33,639 bases of DNA from Lentisphaerota bacterium (GTDB taxonomy: Bacteria; Verrucomicrobiota; Kiritimatiellia; CAIQIC01; Lenti-01). Each line of letters opens with the position of its first letter. Position 1 is the first letter of the stretch. The stretch lies in NCBI GenBank assembly GCA_012511885.1, contig JAAZFE010000048.1, positions 1 through 33,639 on the forward strand. The letters run 5' to 3'. Below, piece by piece: positions 15,892-25,411 of this stretch. Both the position numbers and the translations under genes were made by a program. The notes under the pieces were generated by a model. The model was not told the origin of the DNA and searched no databases. It saw only the letters and a program-made list of their open reading frames with translations.

Positions 15892-16787
15892 GTCGCAACA
15901 TGAGATTCCGCGGAGTTCGATCAGCCCGGGGCATGTGTCTGGTTGGCCTGATGCTATGGTTGGCGGGGGCGGGGTGGGTGTTGGGGGAAGAGGCCGGCCG
16001 TCTCGCGTTGAATTTGAGCAATGAGGGGCGTCACGAGGCGGCGGCGACAGAGTATCGCCGTCTGGCATTGGCAGTGGCTGATCCGATTGCGGCCGGACAA
16101 TGGTATTGGTGGGCGGCTCACGAGTACGCGCGAGGGCGGCAGGTCGAGGCGTCGAACCGAATGCTCGATCGGGCCGAGGATGCCGCGCCGCTGGCGTTGA
16201 ACATGCCGGTGGCCTGGCTGAGGGCGGAGAATGCGTCAGTGGCCGGCGATTGGGCGGCGGCCCGGTTTCACTATGACAGTTTGCGGCTCGCGGCGGATGC
16301 CGAGTCCCTGCACGAAACGGCGTTGCGCGGCGCTGCCGCGGCCCGCCTGCGCGAGGGGGACGCGGATGGCGCGCGGCAGACGCTGGCGGGGGACGGGCCG
16401 GAGCTGGTGGCGGCGCGTGAAGCCATGGCGAAGTATGCCGGGCGACGCGACAAGAAACCCTGGGTGGGGGGAGTGCTGGGGCTGGTTCCGGGGCTGGGCT
16501 ATGTCTATTCGGGGGAATATGCCAGCGCGACGCGGTCGTTGATCCTCAACAGCCTGTTCATTTGGGGGATGGTGGAAGCGGCGGATCGGGATTTGTGGGG
16601 AGTCTTTGCCGTGGTGACTTTTGCCGAAATGACCTGGTATTCCGGCAGCATCTATGGCGGGATTGATGCCGCCCACCGGCACAACGCCCGCCGTTTGAAT
16701 GAGACCGCAACCGTCGTGCGCGGCTCCGGCCGCGCCGCGCCCGACATGGCCGCCTGGCCTCTGGTGACTCTGCACTTCCAGTATTAA
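15888..16787 (+). CDS. Exported TPR-like protein with C-terminal multi-TM (TM2/DUF5683-like) region
   Basis: Signal peptide; repeat-like middle; KKPWVGGVLGLVPGLGYVYSGEYASATRSLILNSLFIWGMVEA; ATGA overlap with the preceding gene. Confidence 0.7.
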   Translation: MSRNMRFRGVRSARGMCLVGLMLWLAGAGWVLGEEAGRLALNLSNEGRHEAAATEYRRLALAVADPIAAGQWYWWAAHEYARGRQVEASNRMLDRAEDAAPLALNMPVAWLRAENASVAGDWAAARFHYDSLRLAADAESLHETALRGAAAARLREGDADGARQTLAGDGPELVAAREAMAKYAGRRDKKPWVGGVLGLVPGLGYVYSGEYASATRSLILNSLFIWGMVEAADRDLWGVFAVVTFAEMTWYSGSIYGGIDAAHRHNARRLNETATVVRGSGRAAPDMAAWPLVTLHFQY

Positions 16788-17020
16788 TCCTTTTGCTGTT
16801 CTCTCGCCAAAGGGTCCCGTCAAACCGCTCAAAACCATTCTCATATATTATGTGAGAATAAAGCTGTGGGAAGATGCCAGCCTGAATTGCTTTTCAGCAT
16901 GGCTAACCTGATTCGTGGGCTCGCGGGTTGTCATTACAGCTTAGTCCCGCCCGTTCTGCATCCGGGCCGGGCTTGTCGCGTGCATAATCCAGGCAAGGCG
17001 TCCGTTGTGAGGGAAGAACC

Positions 17021-17391
17021 CTTTTTTAACGCAAAAGGCGCAAGGGGCGCAAAAGAAACGCAAGCGAGGGATAGGCGGGGGGGGACAAGGAGGGGACGCA
17101 GGGGACGAATGGGACAGAAGGGACGATGGGATGATTATGAAGGATTGGAGAGTTGCGGGGTTTGGGGGAGCAGGGCGGGGGGGGAGTGGTGGAAGGTGGA
17201 AGGTGGAAGGTGGGAGGGGGGGGAGGGGGATTCCGCCTGAAGGCGGGACTACGAACGGGGGGCGGGGGGGGCGGGAACAGCCACACGGACCAACACGGAC
17301 CCACACCGACAAACACGGACGCTGCGGACGCCGCTGGCGCGGCGGGGGAAAAATGGGGGAGGGGAGTTGCGAGATTGCGTGAATGGGGGAT
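17021..17391. repeat. Mosaic intergenic repeat island C (upstream of ppdK)
   Basis: CGCAA-rich decamers 17026-17066; GGTGGAA heptamers about 17187-17216; CCGCCTgaAGGCGG hairpin; 4x CACGGACNNN 17284-17323; CGCCGC-tggc-GCGGCG 17329-17344; ATTGCGTG octamers. Confidence 0.85.
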
Positions 17392-17525
17392 TGGTTTTGT
17401 GCGGGGTTCTCTTGACAATGGGCGGGGGATGGTGGACACTGCCGCCGATTTGCCACGTTCCGTCGCGTGGTATTCTTTTAGACAGAAGCGGCCCGCGAGG
17501 GTCTTAATAATAAACGGAGAAGAAG

Positions 17526-20273
17526 ATGGCCAAGAAGAAGTATGTGTATTTTTACGGCTTCGGCAAGGAGCACACCGAGGGCGACCAGACGATGCGGGCA
17601 ATTTTGGGGGGCAAGGGCGCGAATTTGTGCGAGATGGCGAACGCGGGTTTGCCGGTGCCGGCGGGGTTTACGATTTCGACGGAGGCGTGCGCGTATTATT
17701 CGTCGCATGATGGGAAGTATCCCGAGGGGATGATGGACCAGTTGAAGGCGCAGTTGCGCAAGCTGGAACGGCTGATGGGCAAGAAGCTGGGGGATCCGAA
17801 GGACCCGTTGCTGGTGTCGGTGCGCTCGGGCGCGGCGATTTCGATGCCGGGGATGATGGATACAGTTTTGAACCTGGGGCTGAACGACAAGTCGATCCTA
17901 GGCTTTATCGAGCGGACGGGCAACGCGCGCACGGGGTGGGACTCGTACCGGCGCTTTATTGACATGTTCGGGGACGTGGTGATGGGGCCGGAGACGGGTC
18001 TGACGCACGGCGACTTTGAAGTGGCGATGGACGCCCTGAAAAAGAAGTACGGCGCGAAGGAGGACACGGACCTGACGGCGGAGCAGCTCAAGGAGTTGTG
18101 TGACATCTATAAGAAGGTGTATCAGCAGAAGGTGAAGAAGCCTTTTCCGCAGGATCCGATGGAGCAGTTGCTGGCGTCGGTGAACGCGGTGTTCAGCAGT
18201 TGGAACGGGGAGCGGGCGGTGAAGTACCGTCAGATTAACAAGGTGACCGGCCTGTTCGGCACGGCGGTGAACGTGCAGGCGATGGTGTTCGGGAACATGG
18301 GCGAGGAGTCGGGGACGGGCGTGGCGTTTACGCGCGACGGTTCGACGGGCTCGGAGCATCCGATGGGCGAATATCTGCTGAACGCGCAGGGCGAAGACGT
18401 GGTGGCGGGCATCCGCACGCCGAAGCATCTGGACGACATGCCGAACGAGGCGAGCCCGATCTGGAAGAAGGCGCACGCGCAGTTGATCAAGATTATGAAG
18501 CGCCTGGAGGAACACTACAAGTATCCGCAGGACGTGGAGTTTACGGTGGAGCAGGGCACGCTGTGGATGCTGCAGACGCGCAACGCGAAGCGCACCGGTT
18601 TGGCGGGCATCCGCTGGGCGGTGGAGATGGCGACGGGCAAGGACTTCTTTACGGGCAAGCGCCAGAAGAAGATTCTGACCGCCGAGGAGGCGCTGGCGAC
18701 GGTGAGCGGCGCGGATCTGGAGCAGCTGCTGTTCCCGATTTTTGACGTGGCGGCGGAGAAGAAGGCCGACTTGCTGACGACGGGGCTGCCGGCGGGTCCG
18801 GGAGCGGGCGTGGGGCAGATCATGTTTACGGCGGGCGACGTGGAAGCGGCCGTGAAGGCGGATGCGAACGCGAAGCTGATTCTGGTGCGCCACGAGACGA
18901 GCCCCGAGGACGTGGGCGGCATGTGGGCGGCGCAGGCGATTCTGACCAGCACCGGCGGCATGACCTCGCACGCGGCCGTGGTGGCGCGCGGCTGGGGCAA
19001 GTGCTGCGTGGCGGGCGCGGGGGCGCTGCAGATTGACTACAAGGCCAAGACGGTCAAGGTGGGCGGCAAGACACTGAAGCAGGGCGACTGGATCAGCCTG
19101 AACGGGACGACGGGCGCGGTGTATGCCGGGCAGATTCCGTCGCAGGCGAGTCCGGTGGTGAGCGCGGTGGTGGGGGGCCGGAAGGCGGCGCAGAAGCATC
19201 CGATTTATCTGATGTACAAGCAGGTGAGCGACTGGGCCGACAAGTACCGCAAGGTGAAGGTGCGCACGAACGCGGACAGTCCGAGCGACGCGGCCGCGGC
19301 GCGCGCCTTTGGGGCGGAGGGCATCGGTCTGACCCGCACCGAGCACATGTTCTTCGAGGGCGAGCGCATTTGGGCCGTCCGCGAGTTTATTCTGGCGGAG
19401 GAACCGAAGGCGCGCAAGAAGGCGCTGGCGAAGCTGCTGCCGCTGCAACGCAGGGACTTCGAGGGCATTTTCAAGGCGATGGACGGCTACGGCGTGACGA
19501 TTCGTCTGCTGGATCCGCCGCTGCACGAGTTTGTGCCGCAGGATGCCGCCGGGCAGGCCGAGATGGCCAAGCGCCTTGGGCTGACGAAGGCGGCGGTGGC
19601 GGCGCGGGTGCAGCAGCTTCATGAGCTGAACCCGATGCTGGGGCATCGCGGCTGCCGGTTGTCGATCACCTATCCGGAGCTGTGCGTGATGCAGACCAGC
19701 GCGATTATCGAGGCGGCCTGCAACGTGGCCAAGACGGGCCGCAAGGTGCTGCCGGAGATCATGGTGCCGCTGATCGGGACCCGCGAGGAGTTCGACTATC
19801 TGGCGGAGATCATCCGCGAGACGGCCGACGCGATCATCAAGGCCAAGAAGGCCAAGGTGAAGTATCTGGTGGGGACCATGATTGAGGTGCCGCGGGCGGC
19901 TTTGGTGGCCGACGAAGTGGCGGAGAGCGCCGAGTTCTTCAGCTTTGGCACCAATGACATGACCCAGATGGCGTTCGGGTTCAGCCGGGACGACATCGGC
20001 AGCTTTCTGCCGGACTACATTGACAAGAAGATTCTGCCGGCGGATCCGTTCCAGACGCTGGACCAGGTTGGCGTGGGCCAACTGGTGGAGATGGGCGTGA
20101 AGCGCGGCCGCAGCAGTCGCCCGACACTCAAGTGCGGGATCTGCGGCGAGCACGGCGGCGATCCGGCGTCGGTCAAGTTCTTCTGCAAGGTGGGTCTGGA
20201 CTACGTGAGCTGCTCGCCGTACCGCGTGCCAATCGCGCGTCTGGCCGCGGCGCAGGCCGCGCTGGGCAAGTAA
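17526..20273 (+). CDS. ppdK: Pyruvate, phosphate dikinase
   Basis: ILGGKGANLCEMANAGLPVPAGFTISTEAC; TSTGGMTSHAAVVARGWGKCCVAG; GTMIEVPRAAL; FFSFGTNDMTQMAFGFSRDD; CGICGEHGGDP. Confidence 0.98.
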   Translation: MAKKKYVYFYGFGKEHTEGDQTMRAILGGKGANLCEMANAGLPVPAGFTISTEACAYYSSHDGKYPEGMMDQLKAQLRKLERLMGKKLGDPKDPLLVSVRSGAAISMPGMMDTVLNLGLNDKSILGFIERTGNARTGWDSYRRFIDMFGDVVMGPETGLTHGDFEVAMDALKKKYGAKEDTDLTAEQLKELCDIYKKVYQQKVKKPFPQDPMEQLLASVNAVFSSWNGERAVKYRQINKVTGLFGTAVNVQAMVFGNMGEESGTGVAFTRDGSTGSEHPMGEYLLNAQGEDVVAGIRTPKHLDDMPNEASPIWKKAHAQLIKIMKRLEEHYKYPQDVEFTVEQGTLWMLQTRNAKRTGLAGIRWAVEMATGKDFFTGKRQKKILTAEEALATVSGADLEQLLFPIFDVAAEKKADLLTTGLPAGPGAGVGQIMFTAGDVEAAVKADANAKLILVRHETSPEDVGGMWAAQAILTSTGGMTSHAAVVARGWGKCCVAGAGALQIDYKAKTVKVGGKTLKQGDWISLNGTTGAVYAGQIPSQASPVVSAVVGGRKAAQKHPIYLMYKQVSDWADKYRKVKVRTNADSPSDAAAARAFGAEGIGLTRTEHMFFEGERIWAVREFILAEEPKARKKALAKLLPLQRRDFEGIFKAMDGYGVTIRLLDPPLHEFVPQDAAGQAEMAKRLGLTKAAVAARVQQLHELNPMLGHRGCRLSITYPELCVMQTSAIIEAACNVAKTGRKVLPEIMVPLIGTREEFDYLAEIIRETADAIIKAKKAKVKYLVGTMIEVPRAALVADEVAESAEFFSFGTNDMTQMAFGFSRDDIGSFLPDYIDKKILPADPFQTLDQVGVGQLVEMGVKRGRSSRPTLKCGICGEHGGDPASVKFFCKVGLDYVSCSPYRVPIARLAAAQAALGK

Positions 20274-20296
20274 GCTCGCCGTTTGGTTATGGCGCA

Positions 20297-20325
20297 AGCC
20301 GCCCCTGGTTCAGGGGCGGCTTTTT
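20297..20325 (+). terminator. Intrinsic terminator of ppdK
   Basis: AGCCGCCCCTG-gtt-CAGGGGCGGCT followed by TTTT, 24 nt after the stop. Confidence 0.93.
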
Positions 20326-20336
20326 CGTGGTTGTGT

Positions 20337-20887
20337 TCAATATTCAAGATTCAATATTCAACAACCAATATTCAAGGGGGGGGGGGCGCCGCTGTGCGGC
20401 GAGCGGGGAGCAGGGAGCGGGAGAGGGGGGACAATTTTTAACGCAAACGACGCAAGAGGCGCAAAAGGAACGCAAACGGGCGCCGCTGCGCGGCGAGCGG
20501 GGAGCAGAGAGCGGGGGAGCGGGGCGGGGGGGGGGAGTGGTGGAAGGTGAAAGGTGAAAGGTGAAAGGTGGAAGGTGTGGAAAGTGGAAGGGGGGAGGGG
20601 GATTCCGCCTGAAAGCGGGACTACGAACGGGGGGCGGAGGGGGCGGGAACAGCCACACGGACCAACACGGACGAGCACGGACGGACACGGACGCTGGGGA
20701 CGCCGCTGACGCGGCGGGGAAAAGAGCCCAAAACAGGCCGAAACAGCTCAAAAACGGTCCAAATTGGCCAAAAACTGGCGAAAATTGGTGAACAACAGTG
20801 GTTGGGGGGGAGGCAATTGTCAATTGTCAAAGACTGACCCCGAGGGGATACCGAGAGGATAATGGGCGACGGACTGATTCGGGAGGG
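20337..20887. repeat. Mosaic intergenic repeat island D (between ppdK and comEC)
   Basis: 3x (T/C)CAATATTCAA 20337-20376; duplicated GCGCCGCTG(T/C)GCGGCGAGCGGGGAGCAG; CGCAA decamers 20436-20478; GGTGAAA heptamers; 4x CACGGACNNN 20656-20695; CGCCGC-tgac-GCGGCG 20701-20716; phased A-tracts 20721-20792. Confidence 0.88.
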
Positions 20888-23800
20888 TTACCAGCAGATT
20901 TCGAGGGAGGTGGGGGTGTCGACGTAGCCAACGGCGGCGTCGTATTGGGCGGTGAGGGTGTAGGTGTGGCCGTCGGAGAGGATGGTGATGGCGCCATCGG
21001 TGTCGGTGGCGAGATGACGGGCATCGGGGAGCTGGTCTTCGACGATGCGGCGGGCGGCGCCATGGAGTTTGGCGGCGACTTTGTATTTGTCGCCCACGAC
21101 GGGGCGGGGGTTGCCGAATTCGAAGATGACGGCTTCGGCGCCCGCTTTTTGGAGGAGGGCGGCGGTGATTTCGGTGAGGGAACGTTCGTAGTTTTTGGGC
21201 ATGCCGACGAGGATGCCTTCGAGTCCGGGGGTGCCATGGCCGGGGGCGATGACAACTTGGGAGGCGAGCTGCTCGGCGGGGGTGGTTTCGAGCAGCTGCT
21301 GTTGCTGGGCGTAGGTGAGGTCGGAGGGGATGAGCATGGCGAAGTCGCCGTAAACCACGCGGAGGGTAAGGGGGGCCTTGGTGTCGCCGGGGGCGGGGCC
21401 GAGGACTTCGATGGCGAAGGGCTTGCCTTGGACGGTGCTGGCGAAGAGGCGCTCGCCGGCAACGAGGGTGCGGGGCTGGATGGCGGTGCCGGAGAAGCGA
21501 TGCTTGAGGCGGCGGGGGGAGCGCTCGGCGAGCAGCTCGGCCAGCGGGCCTTCGGCGAGCTTGGCGTCGAGGGAGGCGGGGTGGCCAAGCTGGCCGACGT
21601 GGAAGTGCTGGAGGACGGTGGGTGCGCCGGCGATGTGTTCGGGTTCGGGGGAGGTGAGGATGAGGGCGTCGAGCTTGCGGATGCGTTTGTGGCAGACGTG
21701 GGGGATGACGGTGCGCTCGGCGTCGTTGCGGCGTCCGCGGTCGGTTTGCACGTAGGCGGTATCGATGAGGATGGCCTTGTTGTCGGGGGTGTCAATGAGG
21801 ATGGCGGAGCCGTAGCCGACGGAGAGGACGGAGATGGCGAGTTCGCCGCCGTGGCGGATGGCCTTGGTTTCGGCGTGGCCGGCGGCAAAAACCGAGGCGA
21901 CGACGAGGGCGACGGCGGTGAGGGCGATGGCGCGTCCGGCACGGGTGGCTTTGTTCCAGCGGGGGCGCAGGAGGCGGAACCAGATGGGTCGCCACCAGAT
22001 GAAGAGGGCGACGGCGGCGTAGTAGGTGAAGAGCCAGCGCAGGGTGGGCTTGACGACGAAGGGATAGGTGAACCAGCGCGAGAAGTAGTGGCCGATGAGG
22101 AGGAAGAGGGTGGAGAAGATCCAGTTGGCGGCGGCGAGCAGGAGGGCGATGTAGATCCCGATGCCGGGGATGAGGCCGATGAGGCCGGCGAGCATGGAGA
22201 GCTGCAGGACGACGCCGACGAGGGGGATGGCGAGCAGGTTGGCATAGGCGCCGGCGACGGGCCAGCGGTAGAAGTAGTAGGCGCTGAGGGGGATCATCAT
22301 GCCGATTTGCATGCCGAACTGGGCGGCGATGAAGCCGGCGACGCCGGGGGTGATGTTGGCGAAGCCGTAGGAGCCGATGGGCTTGATGTTGCGGCGATCG
22401 AGGAGGCGCGCCAGCCAGAAGAGGACGGCGGCGAGCAGGCCGTAGAGGACCCAGAAGCGGACGGTGACCACGAGGAGCCAGTGGACGGCGAAGGCCCAGG
22501 TGAGCAGGGAGACGAGGATGGCGAGGGCGATGAATTGGTTGCCCTGGAACTTTTTGAAGATGTCGAAGAAGGGCTGGGTGAGCAGGGCGAGGGAGAGGAT
22601 GGCACCGAAGGAGAGAGTGAAGGAGGGGTCCACGGCCATGGCCGGGTTCTGGAGGAGGATGATGAAGGCGGCGACGGGGACGCCGAGGAGCGCGGAGGAG
22701 CGAACACCCTGGCCCATGTAGCCCCAGGTGAGCAGGAAGAGGGAGTTCATGATGACCGCGCGCAGGGTCGAGGGGCGCGCGCCGGTGATGATGGCGAAGA
22801 TGACGAGGGCGAAGATGACGAAGGGGACGTAAACCCGGCGGGAGACTTTGAGGAGGGCGAAGATGCCCATGAACATGATGGTGATGATGGTGACGTGGAG
22901 GCCGGAGACGGCGAGGACGTGATTGATGCCGGAGGCGCGGAATTCGTCGGCGATAAGTTCGTCGGTGTCGCGGCCGAGTTCGAGGATGGGGCGCACGGAG
23001 GTGTCGTCGTAGCGCTCGGAGGCGATGGAGAGGGTGTTTTGCATGCCGTAGCGCAGGCCGAGGGTGAGGGCGCCGAGGAAGGCGGAGTTGGGCTGGGGCA
23101 TGGTCTGCTTGATGACGCGGACGATTTCATCGCGCAGGTAGAGGGAAAATTCGACGAGGCCGTTGCCTTCGCGGGGGACATCGTGGCCCTGAGGGATGAT
23201 GATATCAATGGGCAAGGCGCCCTCGAGGGGGGTGCGCAGGAGCATTTGGCCGCCGATGTTGTAGTTGCGGAGGTATTTGGCCTGGTCGAAGGCGCCGACG
23301 TTGGCGGCGGCGGGGGGGGCGATCAGTTCGCCGGAAAGGGCGATATCGTAGCCATAGGCGGCGGAGCGGGCGAGGCTGTCGTAGATGGGCAGGTCGGGGT
23401 TGATGGTAACGCGGATGGTTTGGCGTTCGACGGGGAAGTAGGGGCCGTCGGGCTGATACTGGATGTAGTCGGGGGTGATGGCGAGGACGGTTTTGAAGGA
23501 ATAGACCCAGGGATCGGCGGTGATGCGCCCGAGGGCGCGGATGGGCACGACATTGCGCCCGCTGCGGGCGAAAAGAGAGACAGCGTTGACGGGCTTGAGG
23601 ATGGCGAGGACGCCGGTCGAGGGCTGGTTGAGGGGTTCGACCTGGTCGAGGTGGGTGAAGGGCTGGGCCACGAGCACTTCGGCGCCGGCGGGGGTGCCGG
23701 CGGGGATGCGGACGGGGTCGCTGGTTTGGGGGAGGTCGGTCTGGGTGAAGTTCCAGCGGCCCTGGTCGTCGAGGATGGGCAGGCCGTTGTCATCGAGGAC

Positions 23801-24259
23801 GGGGCGGAGGGCTTCGAGGCGGCCGACGAGGCGCAGTTCGATGTCTTCGGTGACGGGGGCGATGGTTTTGATTTTGAGGAAGGAGGTGGCGGCCATCTGG
23901 TCGGTGGGCTTCCAGGTGGCGCCTTCGGCGGTGAAGCGGACGCGCCCGAGGGTCTGATCGGGCGGCTGGATCATGGCGAGGTAGCGGGTGTAGCCGAGGA
24001 AGAGGGCGGCGGCGAGGAGGAGGGCCCAGGCGCCGACTTGGAGGGCGTCGAAGCGCGGGGGGGGGGCGTAGAGGGCGTCGCGGGCATCGGCGGGCTGGCG
24101 TCGGCGGACGAAGTGGAGGGCGGTGCCGGCCAGGAGGCCGAGGATGGCGGTGGCGGCCCAGAGCGGCACGACGGCGGTGGAGCCCAGCGGGAAGGCCATG
24201 GCCAAGGCGATGCCGATGATGAAGAGGTAGCAGAAGCTGATCAGTTTATTCTGCGTCAT
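20888..24259 (-). CDS. comEC: ComEC/Rec2-family DNA uptake channel protein with degenerate MBL-like C-terminal domain
   Basis: FRASGINHVLAVSGLHVTIITIMFMGIFALLK, GARPSTLRAVIMNSLFLL, QNPAMAVDPSFTLSFGAILSLALL; C-terminal LSVGYGSAILIDTP...LTSPEPEHIAGAP. Confidence 0.92.
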   Translation of the reverse strand: MTQNKLISFCYLFIIGIALAMAFPLGSTAVVPLWAATAILGLLAGTALHFVRRRQPADARDALYAPPPRFDALQVGAWALLLAAALFLGYTRYLAMIQPPDQTLGRVRFTAEGATWKPTDQMAATSFLKIKTIAPVTEDIELRLVGRLEALRPVLDDNGLPILDDQGRWNFTQTDLPQTSDPVRIPAGTPAGAEVLVAQPFTHLDQVEPLNQPSTGVLAILKPVNAVSLFARSGRNVVPIRALGRITADPWVYSFKTVLAITPDYIQYQPDGPYFPVERQTIRVTINPDLPIYDSLARSAAYGYDIALSGELIAPPAAANVGAFDQAKYLRNYNIGGQMLLRTPLEGALPIDIIIPQGHDVPREGNGLVEFSLYLRDEIVRVIKQTMPQPNSAFLGALTLGLRYGMQNTLSIASERYDDTSVRPILELGRDTDELIADEFRASGINHVLAVSGLHVTIITIMFMGIFALLKVSRRVYVPFVIFALVIFAIITGARPSTLRAVIMNSLFLLTWGYMGQGVRSSALLGVPVAAFIILLQNPAMAVDPSFTLSFGAILSLALLTQPFFDIFKKFQGNQFIALAILVSLLTWAFAVHWLLVVTVRFWVLYGLLAAVLFWLARLLDRRNIKPIGSYGFANITPGVAGFIAAQFGMQIGMMIPLSAYYFYRWPVAGAYANLLAIPLVGVVLQLSMLAGLIGLIPGIGIYIALLLAAANWIFSTLFLLIGHYFSRWFTYPFVVKPTLRWLFTYYAAVALFIWWRPIWFRLLRPRWNKATRAGRAIALTAVALVVASVFAAGHAETKAIRHGGELAISVLSVGYGSAILIDTPDNKAILIDTAYVQTDRGRRNDAERTVIPHVCHKRIRKLDALILTSPEPEHIAGAPTVLQHFHVGQLGHPASLDAKLAEGPLAELLAERSPRRLKHRFSGTAIQPRTLVAGERLFASTVQGKPFAIEVLGPAPGDTKAPLTLRVVYGDFAMLIPSDLTYAQQQQLLETTPAEQLASQVVIAPGHGTPGLEGILVGMPKNYERSLTEITAALLQKAGAEAVIFEFGNPRPVVGDKYKVAAKLHGAARRIVEDQLPDARHLATDTDGAITILSDGHTYTLTAQYDAAVGYVDTPTSLEICW

Positions 24260-24482
24260 GGCTTGTCTCCTGAGTGGCGGACTTGTCCGCAGCCTGCGTG
24301 GCGGGCAGGGTGATATCGGTATAGTAGTCGCGGTTGGAGCGCCAGATGGGCGATTTGGCGGGTTCGTCGCGCAGTAGGGCGAAAAAGGCCTGGCGATAGG
24401 CCGGGTTGAAGGCGACCACCAAGGTGCCCAGCAGCAGGGCGGTGATCAGAATGATCAGCAGGGTTTTGGCTCCTTGTTCCAT
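24246..24482 (-). CDS. Small single-pass membrane protein, hypothetical
   Basis: 78 aa, N-terminal TM; overlaps the comEC start by 14 nt. Confidence 0.6.
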   Translation of the reverse strand: MEQGAKTLLIILITALLLGTLVVAFNPAYRQAFFALLRDEPAKSPIWRSNRDYYTDITLPATQAADKSATQETSHDAE

Positions 24483-24526
24483 GGCGGCGTCTTTCTATGT
24501 CGGGGTTTTTTCCAGCGATAAAATAA

Positions 24527-25411
24527 CTAGCTAGGATAGGGTTCGAGATGCAGGTTGACAATAGTTTCCTTGCCGAAGCGGTGGTGCAGGGTTTTTTCGA
24601 GGTCGGTGGAGATGGTGTGGGCCTTGTGGAGGGGGAGGTCGGCGGGGAGCTGGATGTGCAGGTCGATGACGGGGGTGCGGCCGACCATGCGGGTGCGCAG
24701 GTCGTGGGGATTTTGGATTTCGGGGATGGCTTGAGCCATGGCGATAATTTCCTGGCAGAGGGCGGGCTCGAGGCTGGAGTCGGTCAGTTCGCCGACCTGC
24801 TGGCGCAGGATGCTCCAGGCCACGCGGAGGAGGAAGGCGCTGACGAGGAGGGCGGCGACGGGGTCGAGGATGACCCAGCGGTTGCCGAGGAGGGCGGCGG
24901 CGCCCACGCCGATGGCGGTGGCGATCGAGGAGAAGGCGTCGGAGCGGTGATGCCAGGCGTTGGCGCGCAGGGCGGGGCTGCCGGTGGTGCGGGCGACGCG
25001 CATGGTGACGCGGTAGAGCGCCTCTTTGAGGGCGATGGAGAAGAGGGCGATCCAGAGGACATAGAGGGCGGGGGGGGGGAGCGGGTTGCCGCGCAACGTG
25101 GCCGCAATGAGCACGATGGCCCGGTGGGCGATTTCGACGGCGACGACGCCGAGGGCGAGGCCGATGATGGCGGCGACGAGGGTTTCATATTTGCCGTGGC
25201 CGTAGGCGTGGTCGTCGTCGCAGGGTTTCGAGGAGAAGCGCAGGCCCCAGAGGACGCCGAAGTCGGTGGCGGCGTCGGAGAGGGAGTGGACGGCATCGGC
25301 GATGAGGGCCTGGGAGCGGCCGAGCAGGCCGCCCGCGATTTTGGCGGCGCTGAGGCCGAAATTGATCCAGATGGAGATATGGGTGATGCGGCGTTCGCGG
25401 AAGGCGCTCAT
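24527..25411 (-). CDS. Cation diffusion facilitator family transporter
   Basis: ADAVHSLSDAATDFGVL, DDDHAYGHGKYETL, ANAWHHRSDAFSSIATAIGV. Confidence 0.93.
   Translation of the reverse strand: MSAFRERRITHISIWINFGLSAAKIAGGLLGRSQALIADAVHSLSDAATDFGVLWGLRFSSKPCDDDHAYGHGKYETLVAAIIGLALGVVAVEIAHRAIVLIAATLRGNPLPPPALYVLWIALFSIALKEALYRVTMRVARTTGSPALRANAWHHRSDAFSSIATAIGVGAAALLGNRWVILDPVAALLVSAFLLRVAWSILRQQVGELTDSSLEPALCQEIIAMAQAIPEIQNPHDLRTRMVGRTPVIDLHIQLPADLPLHKAHTISTDLEKTLHHRFGKETIVNLHLEPYPS

Noticed and set aside
17898-20297. 799-codon ORF antisense to ppdK, and similar long antisense ORFs opposite nqrF (444..1769), glpK (31937..33421) and others
   Set aside because: R/H/L- or G/E-rich shadow ORFs in GC-rich DNA; the opposing frames encode recognisable enzymes.
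20798-24313. 1171-codon rightward ORF antisense to comEC
   Set aside because: Composition (very G/D/E/A-rich, no domain-like pattern) is what high-GC third-position bias produces opposite a real gene; the comEC strand has clear family motifs.
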